Assembly: GCA_900752305.1 (NCBI GenBank)
Contig: CAADUV010000101.1
Span: 1-12,689 of the forward strand
Source of the DNA: an uncultured Oscillospiraceae bacterium
Lineage (GTDB): Bacteria > Bacillota > Clostridia > Oscillospirales > Oscillospiraceae
Length of the DNA stretch: 12,689 bases
Reading direction: 5' to 3'
In this document: positions 7,021 to 12,689 of the stretch, piece after piece
Layout of the letters: the number at the start of each line of letters is the position of its first letter
Numbering within the stretch: position 1 is the stretch's first letter
Position numbers and translations under genes: made by a program
The notes under the pieces: model-generated
The model's database searches: none
The model's input: only the letters and a program-made list of their open reading frames with translations
Told to the model about the DNA's origin: nothing

Positions 7021-9812
7021 GCGCATTTCCGCAGGTCGCTCACCTTGGTCAGCCCACTGTCATAGCCGAACGCATAAGCGCCCACACTGGTGATGGCCGT
7101 GCCGGTGGACAGGGTGGTGAGCTTATAGCACCGGTAGAAGGCATAGGCTCCCACCGTCTTGCAGCGGCTCAGCTTGGGCACGCTCTTGAGCACCTTGTCC
7201 CAGCAGAACGCCTTCTTCCCGATGGTCTCCACTCCAGCGCAGCCTGCGAGCTTGGTCAGCGCCGTACAGCTTTCAAAGGCTCCTTCGCCGATGGTCTTCA
7301 CATTGGCGCCGATGGACGCGCTCTTCAGCTTGGTATACTTTTGGAACGCCTTCGCTCCAATGGCCGTCACCCGGTACTTCACGCCGCCATAGGAGACGGT
7401 GGCCGGGATGGAAACGCTGGTCAGCGTCTTCTTGGTGCCCTTGGTCACGGTGACGGTCTGATCCTTTGCCGAAACCCGGTAGTACAGGCTGCCGCTCCGG
7501 AAACTTTCCCCTTGCTCAAGGGTCACCTTTTGGGTGCGCTGCCGGCCACAGACCGGGCACTTCCCCTGGCAAACGCCTGCGCTTTTCGCTGTCGGCGCTG
7601 TCGCTTTGCCTGTAGCAGCAAACCCACAGGCTTCCTGTACGGTCGCTCCGCATTCCCGGCACACTCTGCTGTGCTGATTGCCGCTCTTCGCCGTGCCTGT
7701 CGCAGTGAACACGTGGACATGACTGCCGTCCATGGCGCCAAAGTAACGGTCCAAAAACTGCTTATGCTTGGTCAGCCACTGCACACGCGCCTGAACGATG
7801 GTATCATACGTGGTCCCATTGGGCCAAACGTGAAACTTCGCCACGTTGCCGGCAGCCTTGTACTCCGCAAAGGACTGTTTCGGATACCCGGCATAGGGTG
7901 CGCCATCCTGCAGATACTGGGGCCAGAGCACGTGATCCATAGCCACAGAAGCCCGTGCCCGTTCGGCACGCTCCTGGAACGAGGCCAGACCTGTCTTGGC
8001 CTGCGCGGTGCTGTCTCCCAGCAGTGCGCTGAGCGCGTCCGCAAAATGCGCCTCATACTCTGCCTTCAACGCCGCTCGGAAGCTGGGGATCTGAATCAGG
8101 TATTTGCACCATCCCCCGCCGGTGTCGGTGTCCACCAGGCAATCCCGATCGGCCGAAACGGCGTTGAGCCAGCCGACGCCCATGGTCAGCTCCATGTCCC
8201 ACATCGGCCCCGCGTACATCATGCCGTCGGTGTCCATATAGAAGTAGAGGGAGCGCCAGAAGCCATCCCGGTTGGAAGCCACGGTGTTGAGCAGATACTG
8301 CTGCACCAGACTGTCCAGATCGCAGTAGTCATAATAATACCGCCCCGTGGTGGGATTGCGCCCGGTATAGGTCCCATCCGCGTTCTGCGCCCTCAGTGCG
8401 TCCTCGAACTCCTGGAAATACTCGCTGATGTAGAGCATGGTATCCTGGCTGGCGAACTCAGGGCTTTTCACGTTGATGCCGTACCCCATGGACGTCTTGA
8501 ACCAGCTGGCCTCATCGCCCTTTGCGCCATTGAGCTCCAGCAGGAAACCGCCCTTTTGTTCCGGGTCGGTCAGGCCATTGGTGTAATAATACAGGTTTTT
8601 AAATCGGTTTTTGGCGCTGCTGATCCGCTTATTCTCCTTGTTGCTATAGTCGTCATTGCAGCCCTTGTATGCCTTTTCCATGTCAGTGATGTCGATGCGG
8701 TTGCCGTTGATCTGGTTCTTTTCCGACAGGACGTAGATGCCGCGATACTCCCCGTCAAAGTACAGATCCACGTGTTCCGCCCGTGCCGTGTACGGCGCGT
8801 TCACCGCCACGCCGACTTCCTTCCACATCTGGTCGGACAGCTTCACCGCATCGGTATAGCCAGCCAGCAGCACCCAGGTCCTCCCCTTTTCCGTGCCGCT
8901 GATGAGCTTGGTTTTTTTGTCCAGCTTGATCTGATAGGACTTTTTGGGGTAATACTTAAAGGTACTGCTCCCTCTGGCCTTGATCTGGGTCAGCGCACCG
9001 TCGTAAATCGGCTCTTTTCCGCTGGCCGGAATCATCGTCATGCTACCCTCTTCAATGACGTTCTCTTTCGACTTTTCCACATACGTCCGTCCGCCAGTAC
9101 CTGCCCCACTGGTCAGGTAGACGGCAGAGAGGTTGGCGGACTGCATCACCTGCACCGACGCCTCTTTGGTCTGGGTCTGGATGGTCCCATCCTCCAGCAC
9201 CGTCCGCAGGGTCAGTTTCAGCGTGTACTGTCCCTCCTGCGCCGTGGCCACAGCGTCCAGCGCCACGCCTTCCGTGGCATCTGTCCCGTCTGGGTTCTTG
9301 TCCCCCGCCACGTACAGGCGCTGTCCCTCTTTCAGGTCACAGTTCAGCTTCAGCTGCTTACTGTCCGCGGACGCCGGCAGGAAGAGGTAGTATTGCTCGT
9401 CCACCTGCTGCACCTGGATCACCGTGCTGCCCTGGGAATAGCCCAGGGTCTCCACCGGGAACTCCGCCAGCTCTTCCATCACCACCGGGTTCGTCGGCTC
9501 CGTCTGCTCCGCGGGTTCAGTCGGCTTAGCCGCTTCTGTCGGTTCGGTCGGGTCAGTCTGCTCCGCTTCTTCCCCTTCCGGAGCTGCGGGCACGGTTGAC
9601 TCGTCCGTCGGTTCTTGCGATTCTCTCTCGTCTCCCGGTTCCGTCTCCAGGTCGGATGCGGATTTCACACCACTGTCGGAGGGTTCCGTTCCCTCCTCGG
9701 CCACCGCCTGAACCGGTTCCGCTGCCCCTTCCGTTGCCAAGATGGGAACGGGCAGGAGGGAACTGCTCAGACACACCGCCAACAGCAGTGCAAGCACTTG
9801 TTTTCTTTTCAT
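6651..9812 (-). CDS. Secreted CotH-type atypical kinase domain protein with C-terminal LRR_5 repeats
   Basis: 1053 aa. The start at 9812 is chosen because AAGGGAG lies 5 nt upstream and a signal peptide begins there (MKRK, Leu/Ala core, ending PILA near residue 26). An in-frame ATG at 9899 lies within the predicted promoter and is unlikely. A Glu/Pro/Thr linker (~28-115) and a beta-rich domain (~115-222) precede the CotH domain (~225-695). CotH landmarks are ARGSST at 279-284, KKSYQIKL at 290-297, NRDGFW at 514-519 and GPMWDMEL at 535-542. CotH of Bacillus is a spore-coat protein kinase. D516 and D539 are placed as its two active-site aspartates would be, but the usual WDxDL is WDMEL here. 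Histidine/CxxC units (~697-756) lead into seven LRR_5 repeats (~758-1010) and a basic KGKGQGKK end. It is probably exported; the target is unknown. It is the first gene of an operon with the phosphatase-bearing giant. Confidence 0.88.
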   Translation of the reverse strand: MKRKQVLALLLAVCLSSSLLPVPILATEGAAEPVQAVAEEGTEPSDSGVKSASDLETEPGDERESQEPTDESTVPAAPEGEEAEQTDPTEPTEAAKPTEPAEQTEPTNPVVMEELAEFPVETLGYSQGSTVIQVQQVDEQYYLFLPASADSKQLKLNCDLKEGQRLYVAGDKNPDGTDATEGVALDAVATAQEGQYTLKLTLRTVLEDGTIQTQTKEASVQVMQSANLSAVYLTSGAGTGGRTYVEKSKENVIEEGSMTMIPASGKEPIYDGALTQIKARGSSTFKYYPKKSYQIKLDKKTKLISGTEKGRTWVLLAGYTDAVKLSDQMWKEVGVAVNAPYTARAEHVDLYFDGEYRGIYVLSEKNQINGNRIDITDMEKAYKGCNDDYSNKENKRISSAKNRFKNLYYYTNGLTDPEQKGGFLLELNGAKGDEASWFKTSMGYGINVKSPEFASQDTMLYISEYFQEFEDALRAQNADGTYTGRNPTTGRYYYDYCDLDSLVQQYLLNTVASNRDGFWRSLYFYMDTDGMMYAGPMWDMELTMGVGWLNAVSADRDCLVDTDTGGGWCKYLIQIPSFRAALKAEYEAHFADALSALLGDSTAQAKTGLASFQERAERARASVAMDHVLWPQYLQDGAPYAGYPKQSFAEYKAAGNVAKFHVWPNGTTYDTIVQARVQWLTKHKQFLDRYFGAMDGSHVHVFTATGTAKSGNQHSRVCRECGATVQEACGFAATGKATAPTAKSAGVCQGKCPVCGRQRTQKVTLEQGESFRSGSLYYRVSAKDQTVTVTKGTKKTLTSVSIPATVSYGGVKYRVTAIGAKAFQKYTKLKSASIGANVKTIGEGAFESCTALTKLAGCAGVETIGKKAFCWDKVLKSVPKLSRCKTVGAYAFYRCYKLTTLSTGTAITSVGAYAFGYDSGLTKVSDLRKCASVGDGAFYGCKKLRQIGGTKNRVSLYRVSTIGKKAFQGCTAMTNFYEGGSLTKLGENCFYGDKKLKTITLNSKKLTKNSVGKNAFKGIYSKATIRVPGSKKKVYLTYLKGKGQGKKVSIKGM

Positions 9813-9824
9813 AAGTTCTCCCTT
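9813..9824 (-). promoter_or_regulatory. Ribosome binding site that fixes the CotH-type gene start
   Basis: AAGGGAG (complement of 9818-9824) sits 5 nt before the ATG at 9812. It selects this codon over the in-frame ATG at 9899, which would add 29 non-signal-like residues and has no Shine-Dalgarno. Confidence 0.8.
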
Positions 9825-9838
9825 CTGCGTTGCTTTGC

Positions 9839-9881
9839 ACAGTTTGCCTAAAGTATACGCGCCTACTTTGCTGCAAACTGT
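9839..9881 (-). promoter_or_regulatory. Stem-loop in the 5' leader of the CotH-type operon
   Basis: A perfect 9-bp outer stem (9839-9847 with 9873-9881) encloses a small 3x2 internal loop, a perfect 6-bp inner stem (AAAGTA with TACTTT on the minus strand) and an 8-nt loop GGCGCGTA. It begins within about two bases of the predicted transcription start and ends 15 nt before the AAGGGAG ribosome binding site. The likely role is a 5'-end mRNA stabiliser, a translation-control element or a protein-binding site; which of these cannot be told from the sequence. Confidence 0.55.
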
Positions 9882-9889
9882 CATTTTAT

Positions 9890-9918
9890 AGTATACCATG
9901 TTCTATTTCATCTGAAAA
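9890..9918 (-). promoter_or_regulatory. Sigma-A-type promoter of the CotH/phosphatase operon
   Basis: On the minus strand TTTTCA (-35, 4/6; complement of 9913-9918) is followed after exactly 17 bp by TATACT (-10, 5/6; complement of 9890-9895). The expected transcription start is near 9883, giving a leader of about 70 nt. A second TATACT (complement of 9852-9857) lies closer to the gene but has no good -35 at the right distance. Confidence 0.6.
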
Positions 9919-9997
9919 GAGGCTGCGGAAAATTATTGTATTTCTTTCATATTTAGTATCACGTTCCTGCTGCTCCCTCCCCTCACCTCCTTTCCCC

Positions 9998-10026
9998 TTC
10001 CCCAACCGGCAAGGGTGTGCTAGAAT
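9998..10026 (+). promoter_or_regulatory. Extended -10 promoter of the phospholipase D-like gene
   Basis: TAGAAT (10021-10026, 5/6 to TATAAT) is immediately preceded by TGC, which fits the TGn extended -10 form. The -35 position 17 bp upstream (TTCCCC) is poor, as is usual when an extended -10 is present. The predicted start near 10033 gives a 5' leader of about 30 nt. The stretch 9960-10010 is strongly pyrimidine-rich (runs of C and T) with no recognisable gene. Confidence 0.5.
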
Positions 10027-10063
10027 AGAGTTACTTTTTCCGCTATTGCTTGGAGGGATGGAA

Positions 10064-11470
10064 ATGAAAAAAGGCATCCTGGCACTGCTGCTCCTCTTGC
10101 TCTGTTACCTGCTCATCGGCAGCATCGCCCCCTACACCAGCCAGCCCACCCCCACTGCCCAGACCCAAGACAGCTTTCAGGCTTCGGACTGCTATGGGGA
10201 GGACACCGGCAGCGACCGCGCCGCCATCATCGACGACAACCAGGCCGCCCTGGAGCTGCGATTACAGATGATCTCCCACGCCCAGGAGCAGCTCATCCTG
10301 TCCACCTTCGACTTCCGCTCCGACCAGGCGGGCACCGACCTGTTAGCAGCCCTGCTGGACGCAGGCGAACGCGGGGTACAGGTGCGCCTGCTGGTGGACG
10401 GGTTCAGTGCCTTCCTGCGCATGGAGCGCAACCCGCTGTTCTACGCCCTGTCCAGCCACCCCAACATTGAAATCCGTGTCTACAACCCCATCCAGCTCTG
10501 GAAGCCCTGGAACCTGATGGGACGGCTCCACGACAAGTACCTCATCGCCGACCACACCGCCTACCTGCTGGGCGGCCGCAACTGCTTCAACTCCTTCCTG
10601 GGCAGCTACGGCGGCGGGCAGAACCGGGATCGGGATGTGCTGGTGTACAACGCGGCAAACGCCGCAGACAGCTCTCTGTACCAGGTGGAGGACTATTACC
10701 GCAGCGTCTCCGCCCTGGACTGCTGCAAGCTGTTCCACGACGACGAAGGGCTGGCGGAACGTTCCTCCGTCCAAGCGGCGCGGGAGACCCTGCCCCAGCG
10801 GCTGGCAGAGCTGAAAACCCGCTACCCCACCTGTTTCGCCGCCTCCTGCGACTACACCGCCGCCACCCAGCCCACCCGGAAGATCACCCTGCTGTCTAAC
10901 CCCACTCAGGTGGCGGTAAAGGAACCGGTGCTGTTCTATCAACTGATGGAGCTGTGCAAGAGCGCGAAAAAACAGGTCATCCTCCACACCCCCTACGTCA
11001 TCGCCAACGACTGGATGACGGAGCAGCTGAGCCAGATCGGCTCCAAGGGACAGATTTTGCTCAACTCTGCCGCCACCAACGGCAACCCCTTCGCCTCCAG
11101 CGATTACGTCCGGCACAAGCAGGAGCTGGTGGACACAGGGCTTGAAATCCACGAGTATATCGGCGACATCTCCTACCACGGCAAGAGCATCGCCATCGAC
11201 AACCGCCTGGCCATCGTCGGCTCCTTCAACATGGATATGCGCAGCACCTACCTGGACACGGAGCTGATGCTGGTCATCGACAGCCCGGAGGTCACCCAAG
11301 AACTGAAAGCCTCCATGGACGCTCTGGACGCCCAAGCCGCCGTGGTGGAGGACGTGGAGCACTACCGTTCCCTCCCCGACGGAATGGCCCAGCCCAACCT
11401 GTCCACCGGAAAACGGGTGGTGCAGTTCTTGACTGGATGGGCGTTGGAGCTGGGACGGTTCCTGCTCTGA
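10064..11470 (+). CDS. Membrane-anchored phospholipase D / cardiolipin synthase-like protein (ClsC-like)
   Basis: 468 aa. The start at 10064 has GGAGG 7 nt upstream; the ATG at 10058 is too close to it. Residues ~4-22 form one hydrophobic N-terminal segment (signal anchor or signal peptide), so the catalytic part likely faces outside. Two phospholipase D HKD motifs are intact: H156-x-K158-x4-D163 within GRLHDKYLIAD, and H372-x-K374-x4-D379 within YHGKSIAID. The motifs are followed by GGRNCFN and GSFNMDMRS, as is typical of the superfamily. Family members hydrolyse or transfer phosphatidyl groups through a covalent phospho-histidine, and cardiolipin synthases join two phospholipids. One N-terminal hydrophobic segment, the NRDRDVLV stretch (187-194) and the size resemble ClsC/YmdC-type enzymes rather than the two-helix ClsA type, by recollection only. 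It is transcribed away from the CotH operon and ends at a strong terminator, so it is likely monocistronic. Confidence 0.88.
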   Translation: MKKGILALLLLLLCYLLIGSIAPYTSQPTPTAQTQDSFQASDCYGEDTGSDRAAIIDDNQAALELRLQMISHAQEQLILSTFDFRSDQAGTDLLAALLDAGERGVQVRLLVDGFSAFLRMERNPLFYALSSHPNIEIRVYNPIQLWKPWNLMGRLHDKYLIADHTAYLLGGRNCFNSFLGSYGGGQNRDRDVLVYNAANAADSSLYQVEDYYRSVSALDCCKLFHDDEGLAERSSVQAARETLPQRLAELKTRYPTCFAASCDYTAATQPTRKITLLSNPTQVAVKEPVLFYQLMELCKSAKKQVILHTPYVIANDWMTEQLSQIGSKGQILLNSAATNGNPFASSDYVRHKQELVDTGLEIHEYIGDISYHGKSIAIDNRLAIVGSFNMDMRSTYLDTELMLVIDSPEVTQELKASMDALDAQAAVVEDVEHYRSLPDGMAQPNLSTGKRVVQFLTGWALELGRFLL

Positions 11471-11487
11471 CCACCGAAACCCATAAA

Positions 11488-11540
11488 AAACAGCCTGAGC
11501 GCGTCAGCATTTGCTGACCTGCTCAGGCTGTTTGCTTTTC
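11488..11540 (+). terminator. Bidirectional intrinsic terminator between convergent genes
   Basis: A 13-bp outer stem (11488-11500 with 11521-11533), a 2x2 internal loop and a 6-bp inner stem (GTCAGC 11503-11508 with GCTGAC 11513-11518) carry an ATTT loop. On the plus strand it is followed by GCTTTTCTT. On the minus strand six T (complement of A6 at 11485-11490) end the stem, so it should work better for the minus-strand gene that stops at 11547. It lies 17 bp after the phospholipase D stop. Confidence 0.92.
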
Positions 11541-11546
11541 TTATGC

Positions 11547-11999
11547 TCATTGACCGGCACCCTTGCCGCTCGTCAGTTTTTTGTATCCGCAGTCGCAGTA
11601 CGGCCCACCGGAAACCAGGGTATACTGCCGCACAAAGCGGGTCGCGCCCCCTGCCTCGCTCATGGTGTAGTCCAGGTGGCACAGTGCCGGTGTCAGGTCA
11701 TATAACCCCAGTTTTTTCATCAACGTGCAGATGCCGCACTGGGTAAAGCGTGCTTCATAGCCGCTGTCGTCCGGGTAGGGGCAGAAGTCCATGTTCCAGG
11801 AAAACGGATTCCGGTCGCCGGCACGGAGCTGGGCTGTCTTTTGCAGACCGGCCACGTACTGGAGCTGGACCTGTTTCCAAACCGCTTCCCGCTGTTCCGG
11901 TGGATAGTGGAGGGCGATCTTTTGTTGGATCTGCTTCTTGCAGGCCTTGGAGTAGAGCACGTGACAGGTGCGATCAAATGACAGGTCTCGATCCTTCAT
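11547..11999 (-). CDS. Probable L-2-amino-thiazoline-4-carboxylic acid hydrolase family protein
   Basis: 150 aa, no signal peptide or membrane segment, presumably cytosolic. The C-terminal half has the pattern I associate with this family: a C-x-x-C pair in FTQCGICTLMKKLGL (C88, C91), then PALCHLDYTM (105-113), an R-x-x-T-L segment (124-128) and a closing GGPYCDCGY (131-139). The founding enzyme opens the thiazoline ring of ATC on the way to cysteine, but most clostridial homologues are uncharacterised and their substrate is unknown. Eight cysteines in 150 residues (12, 20, 73, 88, 91, 107, 135, 137) could also mean a metal or redox site. The start is strongly supported by AAGGAGG 4 nt upstream and by a perfect-consensus promoter. 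It is monocistronic, ends at the bidirectional terminator, and diverges from a MalT-like regulator that could control it. Confidence 0.68.
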   Translation of the reverse strand: MKDRDLSFDRTCHVLYSKACKKQIQQKIALHYPPEQREAVWKQVQLQYVAGLQKTAQLRAGDRNPFSWNMDFCPYPDDSGYEARFTQCGICTLMKKLGLYDLTPALCHLDYTMSEAGGATRFVRQYTLVSGGPYCDCGYKKLTSGKGAGQ

Positions 12000-12010
12000 G
12001 GAACCTCCTT
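12000..12010 (-). promoter_or_regulatory. Near-perfect ribosome binding site of the ATC hydrolase-like gene
   Basis: AAGGAGG (complement of 12004-12010) matches the anti-Shine-Dalgarno fully, with a rather short 4-nt spacer before the ATG at 11999. Confidence 0.85.
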
Positions 12011-12018
12011 TTCTTACG

Positions 12019-12034
12019 GTTAGTTGTCTCTAAC
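12019..12034 (-). promoter_or_regulatory. Small leader hairpin next to the ribosome binding site
   Basis: GTTAG (12019-12023) and CTAAC (12030-12034) form a 5-bp stem with a 6-nt loop, 8 bases before the AAGGAGG. It is weak by itself and notable mainly because it is one of several consecutive hairpins in this leader. Confidence 0.35.
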
Positions 12035-12044
12035 TTTATGGCGG

Positions 12045-12074
12045 AAAAAGCCGCTCCCACCAATGGGAGAACGG
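12045..12074 (-). promoter_or_regulatory. Attenuator-like hairpin plus T5 in the ATC hydrolase-like leader
   Basis: On the minus strand a 6-bp GC-rich stem (complement of 12064-12069 with 12054-12059) closes on a TTGG tetraloop and is extended by CCG/CGG after a 2-nt bulge. One base later comes TTTTT (complement of 12045-12049). This is the form of a weak intrinsic terminator, placed between the promoter and the coding start. A competing 4-bp pairing, GCGG 12041-12044 with CCGC 12051-12054, would use part of the same arm. It could regulate readthrough; no known riboswitch or T-box motif is recognised. Confidence 0.45.
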
Positions 12075-12092
12075 ATTTTGGGATTCGGTCAC

Positions 12093-12121
12093 ATTATAAA
12101 AGGGATATGAGGTGTTGTCAA
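12093..12121 (-). promoter_or_regulatory. Perfect-consensus sigma-A promoter of the ATC hydrolase-like gene
   Basis: On the minus strand TTGACA (complement of 12116-12121), exactly 17 bp, then TATAAT (complement of 12093-12098): 12 of 12 consensus positions. Predicted transcription starts near 12086, leaving a leader of about 86 nt. Confidence 0.9.
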
Positions 12122-12159
12122 GGGAACGGGCGGCCGGACTGGGGGAGATTGCTGGGCAA

Positions 12160-12182
12160 AAAAGAGGGACTGTATCTCTTTT
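12160..12182. repeat. 7-bp inverted repeat upstream of the MalT-like gene promoter
   Basis: AAAAGAG (12160-12166) and CTCTTTT (12176-12182) flank a 9-nt centre. The element ends 5 bp before the -35 of the rightward promoter and lies about 40 bp upstream of the leftward promoter, so it is positioned as a possible operator for both. The arms are purine/pyrimidine simple sequence, so chance is possible. Confidence 0.35.
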
Positions 12183-12187
12183 CGCAG

Positions 12188-12216
12188 TGGACATTGTATG
12201 ATAAAATAACTACAAT
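12188..12216 (+). promoter_or_regulatory. Sigma-A-type promoter of the MalT-like regulator gene
   Basis: TGGACA (12188-12193, 5/6 to TTGACA), exactly 17 bp, then TACAAT (12211-12216, 5/6 to TATAAT). The predicted start is near 12223, about 27 nt before the ATG, and an AT-rich stretch overlaps the spacer and downstream part. Confidence 0.75.
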
Positions 12217-12249
12217 CATTAAGATATTTTAAAGACGAGGACAAGACAC

Positions 12250-12689
12250 ATGGCGAAACGAAAACAGAATTTAAATGGTCTCTACATCTCCCCTCGCCTC
12301 CGGGACAGCCTGACCCCCATCGGGCGCTGTGCCCTGACCACGGTGGTTGCGCCCATGGGCTACGGGAAGACCACAGCCATCCGCTGGTATCTGGCGGAAC
12401 AGGTCAAGGAAGACCCGGCAGTGCAGACCATCCGGGTCAGCATTTATTCGGACAACGTACCCATCTTCTGGAAGAGCGTTCAAAAAGCCTTTGCCTTTGC
12501 CGGTCTGACCTTTCTGGAGCAGTACCCTTGTCCCGATGACCCCGCCAGCGCCAGCCTGCTGGTGGACGACCTCTGTCTCACCCTGACTGGTCCCACCTCC
12601 TACTATATCTTCATCGATGACTTCCACCTGATGACCGATGGCCGCATCGTGGACTTCTTCTGCATCCTGGCCAACCGCCTGCCGGAGAA
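12250..12689 (+). CDS. MalT/LuxR-type STAND ATPase regulator, N-terminal part (runs off the window)
   Basis: 146 codons are visible and the frame is open to the right edge. The start ATG has GAGGA 8 nt upstream and lies downstream of a good promoter. After about 25 residues comes a P-loop, APMGYGKTT (34-42), of the AP-x-GYGKTT form typical of MalT-family proteins. A Walker B-like IFIDDFHLM follows at 120-128, with the Asp-Asp and His seen in this family. MalT-type regulators bind ATP and an inducer, oligomerise, and activate promoters through a C-terminal LuxR helix-turn-helix. That end lies outside the window, so the DNA-binding part is predicted, not seen. It is divergent from the ATC hydrolase-like gene, with 250 bp between their start codons. 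That arrangement could mean it regulates that gene or a system further right. Confidence 0.8.
   Translation, partial: MAKRKQNLNGLYISPRLRDSLTPIGRCALTTVVAPMGYGKTTAIRWYLAEQVKEDPAVQTIRVSIYSDNVPIFWKSVQKAFAFAGLTFLEQYPCPDDPASASLLVDDLCLTLTGPTSYYIFIDDFHLMTDGRIVDFFCILANRLPE

Noticed and set aside
6645..9599. 984-codon open frame on the plus strand, opposite the CotH-type gene
   Set aside because: It is a shadow of the CotH-type gene, with His/Arg/Gly/Leu-rich low-information sequence. It has no signal or domain and overlaps the whole coding region of a well supported gene.
9813..9899. 29-residue N-terminal extension of the CotH-type protein from an ATG at 9899
   Set aside because: The ATG overlaps the predicted promoter, lies upstream of the predicted transcription start, lacks a Shine-Dalgarno and would bury the signal peptide.
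9830..10063. 78-residue N-terminal extension of the phospholipase D-like protein
   Set aside because: It would cross the divergent promoters, is Cys/Pro/Ser-rich without homology, and lies upstream of a strong GGAGG plus hydrophobic start at 10064.
10343..11362. 339-codon minus-strand open frame inside the phospholipase D gene
   Set aside because: It is antisense to both HKD motifs, has His/Val/Gly-rich composition, and shows no domain, ribosome binding site or promoter.
11750..12232. 160-codon plus-strand open frame across the ATC hydrolase-like gene and its promoter
   Set aside because: It is antisense to a supported gene and then reads through promoters and leader hairpins. No domain or ribosome binding site is visible.

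Overview
The window looks like a chromosomal segment of a fairly GC-rich Gram-positive gut-type clostridium, probably of the Oscillospiraceae/Ruminococcaceae kind. This is inferred from several things: very large secreted proteins built from BspA-type leucine-rich repeats (LRR_5), a CotH-domain protein, strong AGGAGG-type ribosome binding sites, sigma-A-type promoters and a MalT/LuxR-type STAND regulator. Species cannot be fixed from sequence reading alone.

Layout. Bases 1-60 are the tail of a plus-strand gene, closed by a clean intrinsic terminator at 77-111. Bases 141-9812 (minus strand) hold a likely two-gene operon of secreted giants. The promoter-proximal gene (9812 to 6651, 1053 aa) encodes a signal peptide, an acidic linker, a CotH-type atypical kinase domain and a C-terminal LRR_5 block. 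After 66 bp comes a 2147-aa protein (6584 to 141). It carries a signal peptide, an acidic linker, a phosphodiester glycosidase (NAGPA) domain, Ig-like, jelly-roll and cohesin-like modules, a purple-acid-phosphatase-type metallophosphoesterase, a short cell-wall-binding-like stretch and an LRR_5 block. The last ~370 bp of the two genes align without a gap and end at the same stop codon, so the C-terminal module is a duplication.

Bases 9813-10063 are a divergent intergenic region with a promoter on each strand. Rightwards, 10064-11470 encodes a membrane-anchored phospholipase D/ClsC-like cardiolipin synthase with two HKD motifs. A strong bidirectional terminator (11488-11533) separates it from a convergent minus-strand gene (11999 to 11547) resembling L-2-amino-thiazoline-4-carboxylic acid hydrolases. 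That gene has a perfect-consensus promoter (TTGACA-17-TATAAT) and a leader with an attenuator-like hairpin. Divergent from it, a MalT-like ATP-binding regulator starts at 12250 and runs off the right edge.

How the genes may work together (inference). The two secreted proteins pair a putative extracellular kinase with a putative extracellular phosphodiesterase-plus-phosphatase, both carrying the same C-terminal module and apparently made from one transcript. The glycosidase domain could remove a sugar cap from a sugar-phosphate diester and the phosphatase domain could then remove the exposed phosphate. This is the most interesting system in the window.
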